A stretch of DNA of 64,000 nt from an uncultured Gammaproteobacteria bacterium (GCA_937898685.1 CALEJT010000012.1:1-64000); one strand, 5' to 3'. Counted from the stretch's first letter, positions 53,747 through 63,566 are shown. The notes: generated by a model from the letters alone, not told the origin. Made by a program: numbers and translations.

Positions 53747-54154
53747 CTACTCGTGCAGTTTTTCTTCCATGAGGGCAGGCGCTATCGGAACACCTTCGTC
53801 ATCCGCTGCAATCAGAATCACGCGGCCATCCCTGATCGTGAGAATGCGGGCGTCGTCGAAGGTACAGAGGTAGGCATTGGCTTCTGCGCAACCATGTTCG
53901 GTGGCAGGGAAATCGGCGAGGATCACGAATTTGCGTTCCTGCAGCGTGTAATAGCGTGGCGCGAAATTGACGCCGGGCACACCACAGGTCTTGCGAAAGT
54001 CGATCGCATTGATCTGTTCTCTACCGAAATCGGACATCATCAGCGCCGCACAGTCCCGACAAAGTCCGAATCCCTTGTATGTCGCGAGCCAAGGCTCCCA
54101 GTAGCCCGCATCTTCACCACAACCAGAACAAACGATAGGTGTCGTTTCTTTCAT
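53747..54154 (-). CDS. Zinc-ribbon hypothetical protein
   Basis: A 135-residue protein I do not recognise. Near the N terminus is a four-cysteine zinc-ribbon pattern: C-S-G-C (about residues 9-12) and C-R-D-C (about 32-35) in GLCRDCAALMMSDFG. The remainder is mixed alpha/beta with no signal peptide or membrane helix. ATG 54154 is chosen because the cysteine ribbon starts just after it; an upstream frame of 36 codons looks non-coding. It precedes ku on the same strand by 300 bp. Confidence 0.6.
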   Translation of the reverse strand: MKETTPIVCSGCGEDAGYWEPWLATYKGFGLCRDCAALMMSDFGREQINAIDFRKTCGVPGVNFAPRYYTLQERKFVILADFPATEHGCAEANAYLCTFDDARILTIRDGRVILIAADDEGVPIAPALMEEKLHE

Positions 54155-54521
54155 TCTTATACTTTTAGTTTCCAGCCCAGCTTGCGTCGACATGCGATGC
54201 CAGCTTCTCGATGCATGAGCGCGCAAATCCATGCGTATTGCGCTTACAGCGCATCGATCCATCCACTAGGACACCAGATGAATCGGCCAAGCATGACAAA
54301 TCTGAATAACTTTCGTGTCTTTCTTGCGAGAGATTAAGGACAAGGGCGGAGTTATGGACTAGGAGGACGCGGGCACGGCAAAGCTACCCCAATTCATGAA
54401 GAACCTGATGTAGTGATTTCGTAAAGAGTGTGCCGGGCGAAACGAATGCAGAGCAAAAGCTGAAGATTTGCGCGTTCAAATACGTATTGCTATCGATGCA
54501 TCAACAATCAGCCAGCAATAT
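54155..54521. other. AT-richer intergenic region
   Basis: About 370 bp between the zinc-ribbon gene and the ankyrin gene end. I see no coding frame with a convincing start, no clear promoter and no RNA fold. It is visibly less GC-rich than its neighbours. Confidence 0.4.
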
Positions 54522-54558
54522 GCCGGCACCATGAAACATCCACTCTCATGGTGCCGGC
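54522..54558 (-). terminator. Hairpin downstream of the ankyrin gene
   Basis: A perfect 13-bp inverted repeat, GCCGGCACCATGA and TCATGGTGCCGGC, with an 11-base loop, directly after the stop at 54563. No T-run on the minus strand. Probably a weak terminator or 3' stabiliser. Confidence 0.55.
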
Positions 54559-54562
54559 CCGA

Positions 54563-56203
54563 TCACTGACGCTGTGCGAGGGACTTGGCTTGCAACTGCT
54601 GCAGCAGTGCGATGGTGTCGGGTTTACGCGTCGGTGCGCGTGCACCGGTCAACACCCCTTCCGCCCAGTCGATGGGAGTGCGGCCTTCGTTGTCGGTGAC
54701 GTCGAGTAACGCACCGTTCTCTGCGAGATATTCGATGATGTCGTTCGAACCGCGGTTGGCTGCACCGTGAATCGCACGCAGTCCCATGCTGTTCACTGCA
54801 TTGATGTCATTGCCGAGCGAGTGCATGAGCTTCACGGTTTCGAGCAGAGCTGCGGGACCTTCATCGTAGGTTTCTGCCACCGCCCACGACACTCCAGCCG
54901 CCACCATCAAGGGCGTGGTACCACCGACCGTGCCGAGATTGGGATCGGCACCGTGTTCGAGCAAGAGATGCAGCACGCGTAGATCACCGGCAATCGCCGC
55001 GCGCAGGAATGGTGTCTGCCCCGTCATGTCCACCCAGCCGTTGAAGCCGGTACCCGCGATGAAACGGCGCTCGGGCGGAAACTCCTTGATGCGCGGGTTG
55101 GGTTCGGCACCCTTCGCCAACAAGGCTTCGATGAGCTTATAGGCTTCTTCGCGATCGACGCGGTTGGTGGTTTCCGTCACCGCGAATTCCAGATTGCGGA
55201 TGTCCACTGCAGCCCAGAGCGGCGTTTGACCGTACCAATCCATTGCATTGACGTTGGCCCCCTGCTCCACCAGGTACAGCGCAATCTTGAGGTGATCACT
55301 TTTACCGGTGCGATTGATGTTCACCACACTGTGATTGAGGATGGCGTTGATCAAAGGTGTGATGCCATTGACGTCCGCCTGTTCGATGTCGCCACCCGCC
55401 TCTACCAGCATCCGCGTCAGTTCGAGGTTGCCCTGCCGCGTCGCAAACAACAGCGGTGTCTTGGTGCCGGTGATCGGATAGCGCATGCCTCTGTCCGGCA
55501 GGCCGGAGCGGTTGATGCCCACACCTTGTGAGGTGCCTACGGGCACGTCACTTGGGAAGACAAGTTTTTGTAGTTCTCCCGCATAGCTTTGCGCATTCAC
55601 GTCGGCGCCAGCCTGCAGGAGGCGTTGCACCACGCTCTTGTGTTCCTGGCGCACGGCCAGCATCAGCGGCGTCTGGCCATAGTCGAGATCACGCGCTTCG
55701 ATGGCGGCACCAGCGGCCAACAGTTCATCGACGATGGCGGCATCGCCGAGGCGAGCGGCAGTCAACAAGGCGGTTTCGCCGGCACCGTCGACTTTTTCCT
55801 TATCCGCGCCGGCAGCGAGCAGACGTTTCACCATCGCCGCATCATGCTGCTGCACGGCAATGTGGATCGGCGCCTGTCCATAGCGATTGGCGGCGTTGAT
55901 GTCGGCGCCGGCGTCTAGCAGGAGCTCCACCAGGGCCTGATCGCCAAGATGCACGGCCCAATGCAAGGCGGCAGTGCCACCGGCGTCCCATCCGTTCACG
56001 TCCACTTCCTGGCGCAGCAGGTTCTGCACGCTTGCCACATCGCCACGACGTGCGGCTTCGGCCAAAGGCGAACCTTGCGTGGTCTCAGGCAATGGTAGCG
56101 ACAACGGTTGCGCGTGCAGTTGCATGCAGCAGGCGACGAGCGTGCTCAACAGCAAGGCACGGCAGAGACGACGGGAACGGACAGCACCTTTGAGTTTCTG
56201 CAT
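54563..56203 (-). CDS. Exported ankyrin repeat protein
   Basis: A 546-residue protein with a signal peptide (ALLLSTLVACCMQLHAQ, about 16-32) and about ten ankyrin repeats from residue 45 onward (repeated ALHWAVHLGDQALVELLLDAGADIN type units), interrupted by an insert near 210-235. It is expected in the periplasm or outside as a protein-binding scaffold. ATG 56203 has GGAGG six bases upstream. It is the last gene, 11 bp after DUF1552, of a three-gene operon. Confidence 0.9.
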   Translation of the reverse strand: MQKLKGAVRSRRLCRALLLSTLVACCMQLHAQPLSLPLPETTQGSPLAEAARRGDVASVQNLLRQEVDVNGWDAGGTAALHWAVHLGDQALVELLLDAGADINAANRYGQAPIHIAVQQHDAAMVKRLLAAGADKEKVDGAGETALLTAARLGDAAIVDELLAAGAAIEARDLDYGQTPLMLAVRQEHKSVVQRLLQAGADVNAQSYAGELQKLVFPSDVPVGTSQGVGINRSGLPDRGMRYPITGTKTPLLFATRQGNLELTRMLVEAGGDIEQADVNGITPLINAILNHSVVNINRTGKSDHLKIALYLVEQGANVNAMDWYGQTPLWAAVDIRNLEFAVTETTNRVDREEAYKLIEALLAKGAEPNPRIKEFPPERRFIAGTGFNGWVDMTGQTPFLRAAIAGDLRVLHLLLEHGADPNLGTVGGTTPLMVAAGVSWAVAETYDEGPAALLETVKLMHSLGNDINAVNSMGLRAIHGAANRGSNDIIEYLAENGALLDVTDNEGRTPIDWAEGVLTGARAPTRKPDTIALLQQLQAKSLAQRQ

Positions 56204-56214
56204 GACTGCCTCCC

Positions 56215-57492
56215 TCAGATCGCCACGACGTCATTGCTGTCGCCGAAGCGATCGATCGGCACACTCAAGCGATCGAGGACCGTCACCAGCAGATTTGCCA
56301 TCGGCGTTTCATCCGGCACGACCACGTGCTTGCCACCCTTCACGCGGCCTGAAGCGCCACCCACCAACACTGCGGGCAAGGCATGGTGATCGTGATCCTG
56401 CGAGTTGCCCATGCCGCTGCCGTAGAGCACCAGCGAATGATCCAGCAACGAACCGTCGCCATCCGGGATCTGCTTCAACTTGCTCACGAGGTAGGTCAAG
56501 GTATGGCGCAGGTGGTATTCGTTGAGTCGCGACAGACGTTCCATGTTGGCGGGGATGTCCATGTGGTGCGAGCAGTTGTGGAAGCCTTCGTTCACACCGC
56601 TGGCCAGATAGGCCGTGTTGCTCAGTTCGGGCGCGATCATCAGCGTCGAGACCCGTGTGAGATCAGCCTGCCACGCGAGCACCATCAAATCGAACATCAG
56701 TCGCGCGTGATCCTCGAAGTTTTCGGGAATGCCGGCCGGACGCTCGGGCAACTCAATGTTGTCCGGCAGCGCATCGTTTTCCAGGCTCAGACGACGCTCG
56801 ACTTCACGCACGTCGCTCAGATATTGATCGAAGCGCGTGCGATCGGCGCTCGGTAAGCTGCGATTGAGCGAATCGATTTCTTGCCGCAACACGTCGAGAA
56901 TGCTGGCCTTCTGCGCACGCCGCGCTTCACGCTGTGCGGGCGAACTGCCATCGCCGAAGAGACGCTCGAACACGACACGCGGATTGGCCTGCATCGGCAT
57001 GGGATTGGTCGGCGTGCGATAGGAAATCGAGGTACGCCCTTCCAGCGACAGCTCGAGCGAGGGCAACTGCGTGTCCTGGCCGATATGGTCTGCTGCCACC
57101 TGATCCATCGAAGTGGGCGAAGGCCCAGTGCCCGGTGCAACGCAAGTCAGCCAGCAACGTGCGGAACGGTTGTGGTGTTCGCCAGCAGAGGGTGGGCCCT
57201 CATAGGCCGGCTGCAGCGCCAGTCCACTGACGATGTTGACGTATTCGCGGAACGGTTCGAGCGACTTCAAGGTCGGGCTGAATTCGAAGTTGCTGCCCTC
57301 GCTCGATGGGCGCCAATACTGCTGCACCGCGCCGTGCGGAATGTAGATGGCAGCAAAGCGTGACTTCGGTGCTTCGGCGGCCCGCAGCATGCCTGCCGGC
57401 AACATGGATTCCAGCAAGGGCAAGGCCAGCGTCACGCCGCTGCCGCGCAGCAACTGGCGACGTGAAATATGTTTCTTCGTCAGGTAGTTCAT
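56215..57492 (-). CDS. DUF1552 protein with Tat signal
   Basis: A 425-residue DUF1552 protein. The N terminus has a twin-arginine signal (HISRRQLLRGSGVTLALPLLES), indicating folded export. Conserved blocks: YIPHGAVQQYWRP, NIVSGLALQPAYEGPP, MIAPELSNTAY and YGSGMGNSQDHDHHALP. The fold is alkaline-phosphatase/sulfatase-like by family; the activity is unknown. It always accompanies DUF1592 proteins; here it starts 33 bp after one. Confidence 0.9.
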   Translation of the reverse strand: MNYLTKKHISRRQLLRGSGVTLALPLLESMLPAGMLRAAEAPKSRFAAIYIPHGAVQQYWRPSSEGSNFEFSPTLKSLEPFREYVNIVSGLALQPAYEGPPSAGEHHNRSARCWLTCVAPGTGPSPTSMDQVAADHIGQDTQLPSLELSLEGRTSISYRTPTNPMPMQANPRVVFERLFGDGSSPAQREARRAQKASILDVLRQEIDSLNRSLPSADRTRFDQYLSDVREVERRLSLENDALPDNIELPERPAGIPENFEDHARLMFDLMVLAWQADLTRVSTLMIAPELSNTAYLASGVNEGFHNCSHHMDIPANMERLSRLNEYHLRHTLTYLVSKLKQIPDGDGSLLDHSLVLYGSGMGNSQDHDHHALPAVLVGGASGRVKGGKHVVVPDETPMANLLVTVLDRLSVPIDRFGDSNDVVAI

Positions 57493-57525
57493 GATTCCCC
57501 CTTCATGCTCCGTACTTGCCAGCGC

Positions 57526-59895
57526 TCAATCCTGGATCGACGCCGTCTGCGCCGCGACCGGTGACTCTTTGATCCGTTTCTGGAAGGGATCGCTGGCAAC
57601 GATCGCCTGCACCAACGCATTCAACGTGAAGCCTCGCTCATCCGCTTGTTTCACGATGCGGCGCACCGAAGGCCCATCGAAATGCTGCAGCTCGCGCCCC
57701 AGAGCGTAGGTCAGCAGACGTTCGCCGATGGAAGCCTTGAACGCTTCCGGTCTCGCCAGAATCGCATCACGCAGCGTGGCAGGGCCGTCGACGTAGGTGC
57801 CGTCGCTCATCTCGGATACGGTGTCGATCGGCAGACCATTGTCGAGCGTGCGCCACTTGCCGATGGAATCGAAGTTCTCGAGTGCGAAGCCCACCGGATC
57901 CATGATCTTGTGGCAGGCGGCGCAGGAAGGATTGCTGCGATGCATCTCCAGACGCTGACGCAGTGTGTCGGCTGGTCCGTCGGCACTGGCCTCCGACTCG
58001 AGGTTGGTTTCCACTCCAGGAGGCGGACTCGGCACGTGCGCACCAAGCAGGTTTTCGACCACCCAGGTACCACGAATCACCGGCGAAGTGCGATCGGGCG
58101 CGGAGGTCGCCGTCAGGATGCTGCCCTGTCCCAAGAGGCCGCGGCGCGGGCTGTCAGCAGGCAGCTGCACCCGTCGCATGTAGCCACCCCAGATGCCTTC
58201 GATACCGTAGTGTCTTGCGAGACGTTCGTTCAAATATGTGTAATCGGCATCCAGCAACGACAGCAGGTTCTTGTTTTCGCGTGCGATGCTGTCGAAGAAG
58301 TAGAGCGTCTCGAGGCGCATCGCTTCGCGCAGTTCCGCGTCGAAGCTCGGATCCTGCGGCATCGCCTCTTCGAGTTCCCGCAGCTTCAGCCACTGACTGA
58401 CGAAGTTGTCGATCAACGCTTCCGAACGCTCATCGGCCAACATGCGGTTGACTTCCTGCTCGAGCGTGTCGCCTTCGCGCAGCTTGCCGGCCGCGGCCAG
58501 CTCCAACAAGCGCTCATCGGGAATGCTGCTCCACAGGAAGAAGGACAAGCGTGTGGCCAGCTCGAGATCACTGATGGCATAGACCTCGCCGGGTTGAACG
58601 GCGGCCGGTTCTTCTTCGAGGCGATAGAGGAACTTGGGATCGACCAGGAGCCAGGTCAGCGCCCCTTCGATGCCGGTCTCGAAAGTCGCGCCTTGCGTGT
58701 TACGGCTCAGCTCGAAGAAACGCATCAAGGTGTCGACTGCGCGATCATCGGCTGTTACCGGACGACGGTAGGCGCGCGTCGCCAGCTTGCTCAGGATCTC
58801 CCTCGCACACGAAGCTTCCTGCTCGGCGTGCGCCGGCTGACAGGAGAAGATGGCGCGGCGGCTCGGCGTATCACCGGGACCGGTGACGTTGTAGGGTCCA
58901 TCGATCTCCAGACCTTGCACGGAGCCGCTGTTGCGTGCGACCTCGCCGAGATAGAGCTCCCCGGAACCGGGGCAATGGCGTTCATCGACCATCGCCACCG
59001 CAATGGTTTGCTTGCCGGCGGGCACCTTGAGGCGGAAATTCTGCGGATCGTCCACGGGCAGCGGCGTGCCGTTGATCATCACCTCGAGGCGTGGACCGCC
59101 GCACCAGATCATCCTGCCCTGCTCGTTGCCGCGGCCGAAGACGGGAATGTTGGCGGCAACCTTGAATTCGTATTCACCATCCACCGGGAAGTAGTGCTCG
59201 ACCATCATGCCGCCGCGCGTACCAAGTGGCATGCCTTCGACATAGCTCTGCTGCGAGTGTTCGGCGCGGTATTCGATCTGGGTCGGCTGCGTATTGATGT
59301 CACCGATGGCTTGTCGGCTGATCTGCATCGCGACGGACAGATATCCCTCCAACAGGGTCGGCGACATGCTGAGGGCGTCGGCGATGTTGTCGAAGCCCGC
59401 GGCGGTGGCATCGGCAGGCAAGGTGCGGACGAGTTCTCCGGCATCGAAGGCCAACAGATCCCTCACGGCATTGGCATATTGAGTACGGTTGAGACGTGCC
59501 ACGGGCGTGGCGCCGGGATTGGGCGTGGTGTTCCAGGCCAGATCGAGGCCATTGCCCAGCCACTGCACCACGTCGTCGAGAACCGCGCGTTCCGGTCGCG
59601 GCTGCCCTTGGGGAGGCATGAGGCCTGCACGGATCTTGCGAATGGCTTCTTCCCAGACCTTCGCATCCTTCCCAAGCTCATCCAGAGACAGAGCATCGAA
59701 GGCAATGCCCCCGGCCCAGTCGATGGAATTGTGGCAGTCCATGCAGTACTGCCCGATGAGCTGCATCTTCTCGTCGCTGCCCTGCACCCAGCTCGCGAAA
59801 GCCTGGTGCGCCCCCTGCTCAGCTCCGAACGCTGTTGAGCCACATCCGAGTGCAGCGGCAACGGCTGCGGCTAGCGCCAACGATTTTCTCTTCAT
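57526..59895 (-). CDS. DUF1592-type cytochrome-like exported protein
   Basis: A 789-residue protein with signal peptide (about 1-25) and the DUF1587-DUF1595-DUF1592-DUF1588-DUF1585 block order. A haem c motif CMDCH at residues 51-55 begins a planctomycete-type cytochrome domain; a second CAACH (about 657) lies in the DUF1588 part. Blocks seen: LNRTQYANAVRDLL, TRLSFFLWSSIPDERLL and DPVGFALENFDSIG. A beta-sandwich carbohydrate-binding-like insert lies near 200-330. Probably periplasmic, with redox or polysaccharide-related role (inference). ATG 59895 is preferred over 59904 for ribosome-site spacing. Confidence 0.9.
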   Translation of the reverse strand: MKRKSLALAAAVAAALGCGSTAFGAEQGAHQAFASWVQGSDEKMQLIGQYCMDCHNSIDWAGGIAFDALSLDELGKDAKVWEEAIRKIRAGLMPPQGQPRPERAVLDDVVQWLGNGLDLAWNTTPNPGATPVARLNRTQYANAVRDLLAFDAGELVRTLPADATAAGFDNIADALSMSPTLLEGYLSVAMQISRQAIGDINTQPTQIEYRAEHSQQSYVEGMPLGTRGGMMVEHYFPVDGEYEFKVAANIPVFGRGNEQGRMIWCGGPRLEVMINGTPLPVDDPQNFRLKVPAGKQTIAVAMVDERHCPGSGELYLGEVARNSGSVQGLEIDGPYNVTGPGDTPSRRAIFSCQPAHAEQEASCAREILSKLATRAYRRPVTADDRAVDTLMRFFELSRNTQGATFETGIEGALTWLLVDPKFLYRLEEEPAAVQPGEVYAISDLELATRLSFFLWSSIPDERLLELAAAGKLREGDTLEQEVNRMLADERSEALIDNFVSQWLKLRELEEAMPQDPSFDAELREAMRLETLYFFDSIARENKNLLSLLDADYTYLNERLARHYGIEGIWGGYMRRVQLPADSPRRGLLGQGSILTATSAPDRTSPVIRGTWVVENLLGAHVPSPPPGVETNLESEASADGPADTLRQRLEMHRSNPSCAACHKIMDPVGFALENFDSIGKWRTLDNGLPIDTVSEMSDGTYVDGPATLRDAILARPEAFKASIGERLLTYALGRELQHFDGPSVRRIVKQADERGFTLNALVQAIVASDPFQKRIKESPVAAQTASIQD

Positions 59896-60023
59896 TCCCC
59901 TCATCCTCGGCCACTGCGGTGGCTCTTACTGCGGGATTCTATCCCCTTGCCCGATTCCATCATGGCCTTGCCTCGGCGTGAAGCACCAAGTGGTTCGATT
60001 GGCACATCCCTGTGCCGCTTTGG

Positions 60024-63000
60024 TCAATAACGGTAATTGAGGCCCACCGAGTATTCACGACCGATGTTGCCCCAGATGTTGTTCAGTCCCTTCACCCGCG
60101 ACGGATTCCTGTCGAAGACGTTGGTGATCATCGCGTAGAGAGAGTAACGACTACCGCTCTGCGTCTCGAAGCCGTAGGTAATGCGCAGATTCGACATCGA
60201 CTGCGAGGGAATCCGATTGTCGTCGACGTCGATGCCGGTCACCCACAGGCGGTCGCGTTTGACCGCACTCCGCCAATTCTCGGTCCACGACACCGACAAG
60301 GGCCCCTTGCCGTAGGTGGCGGAAAACATCACCTGCCAGTCCGCATAGTCGAGCACACCCGCAGAATCGATCTTGTCACCGGTGTAGGGCGTGATGGACG
60401 CCTCCATCAGATGGCTGCCGATCAGGCGCAGGCGCAGTGTTTCGTCATCACCGAACAGACTGATCGGTCGACGATACTGCAGTTCGACGTCCATCCCGGT
60501 GGTTCTGGTCTGATCGATGTTGATGTAGATGTTGCGCACCGTCTGGATCAAACCGTTCGCATCGCGATTGATCATGTTGCAGAAGGCGCCGATGCGATAG
60601 CACTCGTTGACGATGTCGGCCAGACCCAGCAGCGAAATCGCGTCGGTCATGTTGATGTCGTAGAAGTCCACCGATGCCGAGAGATCCGGAATCCACGACG
60701 GCTGATACACCACGCCGAAGGTCAGCGTGTCGGCATATTCCGGCAGCACGTTCGGGTTACCACCCTGCATGGTGCTGACGATGTAGACCGCATCGTTCAG
60801 GAAGGGGTCGGTTACGTTGGCGCCGCCGGTGCTCTGGTCATAACGTTCCGACAGGCTGGCAGCACGGATGTCACGCGAACGGGTCAGGCGAAAGCGCAGG
60901 TCCTCGAAGATCTGCCAATCGAGTCCCGCCTTCCAGGCCCAGATGCCACCACTGCCTTCATAGTCGGCGTAACGCGCTGCAAGACTGAGATCGACGGATT
61001 CGGCGAACGGAATTTCGCGCAACATGGGAATCTGCATCTCACCGAAGGCTTCCTTCACCTTGTAACCACCCACGATGAGCGCGCCGGTGGTCAGTTCCAT
61101 GATCTGTCTGCCGATGAGTGCCGGCGGCAGGCCACGATAGATCGGCGTGCCATTGGCATCGACCGGAGTGCGCACCGGTCCCTGCCCGACGAGCGGAATG
61201 GGACAGCCGCCGACGTCGCAACCGATCTGGTCCAGAAAGTCCTTGCGATAACTCAGACCCGTGGCGACCGACACCTCCCCTGCCCAGTTGTCGAAAGGAG
61301 ACCCGGTGAGCAGGATCTCCGCCGCATGCTGGGTGACTTCGGTGTCGGTGAAGGCCACGTCTTGGATCCAGGCGCGCGCCTGTGACGATTCGTTGTTGCG
61401 CCCGAACATGTTGAGCGGCACACAGCCGTCGTCGGGCACGTACAAGGTGGAGCGACACACGATCTCGCCCGTGACCGGATGTCTGACGGAGTCGATGGCG
61501 CGATAGGTGCGGTCATTGCGATGACCATAGAGTTTGAGATGTCGCAGCGATTCGCCGTATTGGTAGTAGGCGGAATAATCCCACTCTCTGTCACCAAAAC
61601 TGATCTTGCCATCGATCGCCGCGGTCACGGACTTCATCGTCGTGGTCTGCGGTGCACCGTTGACCGAGTTGTTCAATGGGTCTTCCGGTGAAATCTGTTT
61701 GTGGAGCACGAAGGACTGAATTCCTTCGTCGATCATGCGGGTTCGCAAGGACTCCGGCAGGAAGGCATTGTCCTGATAGATCGTGATCTCATCCAAGGGC
61801 CGGCTGAAAATGTAGCCGCCCTTGCGCGCGACGATGGTGCCCTTGCCGTAGATGCCCTGCAACGACAGGGTCGTACTGTCGTCGAGCTCGTACTTCACGT
61901 GCGCAAAGAAGTTCTCGCGCTCCTGTGAAGCCAACACCTGATCGTAACGGGCGATCTGGCCACCACTGGCTTCACCACCGGCATGCAGGCCGGCGATGCG
62001 TCCACTTCTGAGCGCCGAGGTTGCGGTTGCATCCAAGATGTCGCCGTTGGGGAACGGCGCCGGCGTGCCATCGTCGAGGAACTGAGTTCCGGCCAAGGGT
62101 GAACTCACGATCAAACCACCGAAGGTATATTCACGTGAGAACACGTTGGGCACGCGGATACGCTGCGGCGTACGATTGGGGACGCCGTTCGTCGCCCCGA
62201 AGTTGATGTCACCCCAGGCCTGATACCAATCACGCTTGTCGTAGTTCGGGATCTCGTTCGCATCGAAATACTCACCACTCATCACGACATGGATGCGATC
62301 GCCGATGGGAAAACCGCCGGCCATCGAATAGCGACCCGTTTCGCGATCACCCACATCACTGATGCCGCCCTGCACGTTGGCGGTGAAGCCTTGGAAGTCG
62401 GTGTCGAGAATGAAGTTGACGACGCCCGAGATCGCGTCCGAACCATAAGCCGCGGACGCGCCACCGGTGACCACCTCTGTGCGCTGAATCAGTGCTTGCG
62501 GGAACATCGCGGTGTCCACCGTACTGAGACGGTTGGACGGCACGATGCGACGCCCATCCAAGAGCACCAGAGTACGGTTACCACCGACACCACGCAGGTT
62601 GAGCGTCGACTGGCCACCGGTTCCAGTCCAACCGGAAGCATTCTGCAAGGTGTTGTTGTTGACGAATTGCGGGAGTTGATCGAGCTGATCCATCAGGGTG
62701 CCGGGCGAAAGCAGTTCCATCTCTTCCGCCACCATAGCCGTCATGGGAGTTGGTGTTTGCATGCCGGATTGTCGAATGCGCGAACCGGTTACCGCTATTT
62801 CTTCGATGGCCTGCCCTTGGGGTTCCTGTGCCGACGTGCTGGCCGTACCACCTGCAAGCACCGCAGCAACGGCGGAAGCCAACAGTCCTCTCCTGCGCCT
62901 ACCCACCTCAGTTACGCTTGTCGTATTCATATGCTCATCCGATCCTTTAGCTTGGCTGTCTTGAGCTAGCTCTTGTTGTTTGCTGGCGCCTTCCGTGCCG

Positions 63001-63566
63001 GCATTGGCTGAGATCTGAATGACTTGCTTGTCCGTGAAACTGCCGACGAGCCCCGAGCCGTTCAGCAACTTCTCCAGCGCTTCCTTCAACGTGTAGCGCC
63101 CGTACACCGCCTTCGCTTCCTTGAACCTGACGAGGTCGTAGGGAAACAGCATGATCGCTCCGGTCTGCGCTGCCAGGCTGTTCAACGCATCGGCGGCATT
63201 CTGGGAGGGAATCTCGAGATCGAAGAACTCGTCACTGGCAGGATTGGTCTGAGCGCCGAACGCAAGCGACGTCGTGAGCAGTCCAATCACCACCAGGTAA
63301 AAGCACGATTGTCGACATCGACGGAAAATGCGGTAGAGAGGTCGAGAATCCCTTCGCCTTCGAGATAGCTCTCGTTTACTAAGACTGAGGAGCAGGCGAA
63401 AACCGCAATGCCTTTCGCGAAGAGAATCTTGCGTACGCTGAATGAAGCGCAAGAAGCGAGAGAAGAAGGAAGAACCAGCAGAAGGAGTAAGTTCGAAACA
63501 CGCGGCTGTGCAGACTGCTTTCGCCTTAGCGTTGATTTTTTTCATAGCGATCGAGAGACGCCACAT
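60024..63566 (-). CDS. TonB-dependent receptor with N-terminal STN domain
   Basis: A 1180-residue outer membrane receptor. Order: unclear first 85 residues; signal-peptide-like segment about 86-105 (YLVVIGLLTTSLAFGAQ); STN signalling domain about 112-188 (FFDLEIPSQNAADALNSLAA, YTLKEALEKLLNGSG); linker; a second complete signal peptide 213-247 beginning at Met213; TonB-box-like EEIAVTGSRI; plug (LDGRRIVPSNRLS, SAAYGSDAISGVVNF); barrel ending GREYSVGLNYRY. A fecR gene precedes it, suggesting transenvelope signalling to an ECF sigma factor. The ligand is unknown. The true N terminus is uncertain. Confidence 0.88.
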   Translation of the reverse strand: MWRLSIAMKKINAKAKAVCTAACFELTPSAGSSFFSRFLRFIQRTQDSLRERHCGFRLLLSLSKRELSRRRRDSRPLYRIFRRCRQSCFYLVVIGLLTTSLAFGAQTNPASDEFFDLEIPSQNAADALNSLAAQTGAIMLFPYDLVRFKEAKAVYGRYTLKEALEKLLNGSGLVGSFTDKQVIQISANAGTEGASKQQELAQDSQAKGSDEHMNTTSVTEVGRRRRGLLASAVAAVLAGGTASTSAQEPQGQAIEEIAVTGSRIRQSGMQTPTPMTAMVAEEMELLSPGTLMDQLDQLPQFVNNNTLQNASGWTGTGGQSTLNLRGVGGNRTLVLLDGRRIVPSNRLSTVDTAMFPQALIQRTEVVTGGASAAYGSDAISGVVNFILDTDFQGFTANVQGGISDVGDRETGRYSMAGGFPIGDRIHVVMSGEYFDANEIPNYDKRDWYQAWGDINFGATNGVPNRTPQRIRVPNVFSREYTFGGLIVSSPLAGTQFLDDGTPAPFPNGDILDATATSALRSGRIAGLHAGGEASGGQIARYDQVLASQERENFFAHVKYELDDSTTLSLQGIYGKGTIVARKGGYIFSRPLDEITIYQDNAFLPESLRTRMIDEGIQSFVLHKQISPEDPLNNSVNGAPQTTTMKSVTAAIDGKISFGDREWDYSAYYQYGESLRHLKLYGHRNDRTYRAIDSVRHPVTGEIVCRSTLYVPDDGCVPLNMFGRNNESSQARAWIQDVAFTDTEVTQHAAEILLTGSPFDNWAGEVSVATGLSYRKDFLDQIGCDVGGCPIPLVGQGPVRTPVDANGTPIYRGLPPALIGRQIMELTTGALIVGGYKVKEAFGEMQIPMLREIPFAESVDLSLAARYADYEGSGGIWAWKAGLDWQIFEDLRFRLTRSRDIRAASLSERYDQSTGGANVTDPFLNDAVYIVSTMQGGNPNVLPEYADTLTFGVVYQPSWIPDLSASVDFYDINMTDAISLLGLADIVNECYRIGAFCNMINRDANGLIQTVRNIYINIDQTRTTGMDVELQYRRPISLFGDDETLRLRLIGSHLMEASITPYTGDKIDSAGVLDYADWQVMFSATYGKGPLSVSWTENWRSAVKRDRLWVTGIDVDDNRIPSQSMSNLRITYGFETQSGSRYSLYAMITNVFDRNPSRVKGLNNIWGNIGREYSVGLNYRY
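62913..62930 (-). promoter_or_regulatory. Internal start of the TonB receptor with own signal peptide
   Basis: Met213 of the receptor (ATG at 62930-62928) is preceded by GGAT about seven bases upstream and by AAAGGA a little further. It is followed by MNTTSVTEVG, four arginines and LLASAVAAVLAGG, then a cleavage-type TSAQ. This is a standard signal peptide, so a shorter receptor without STN domain could be translated from here. Confidence 0.5.
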
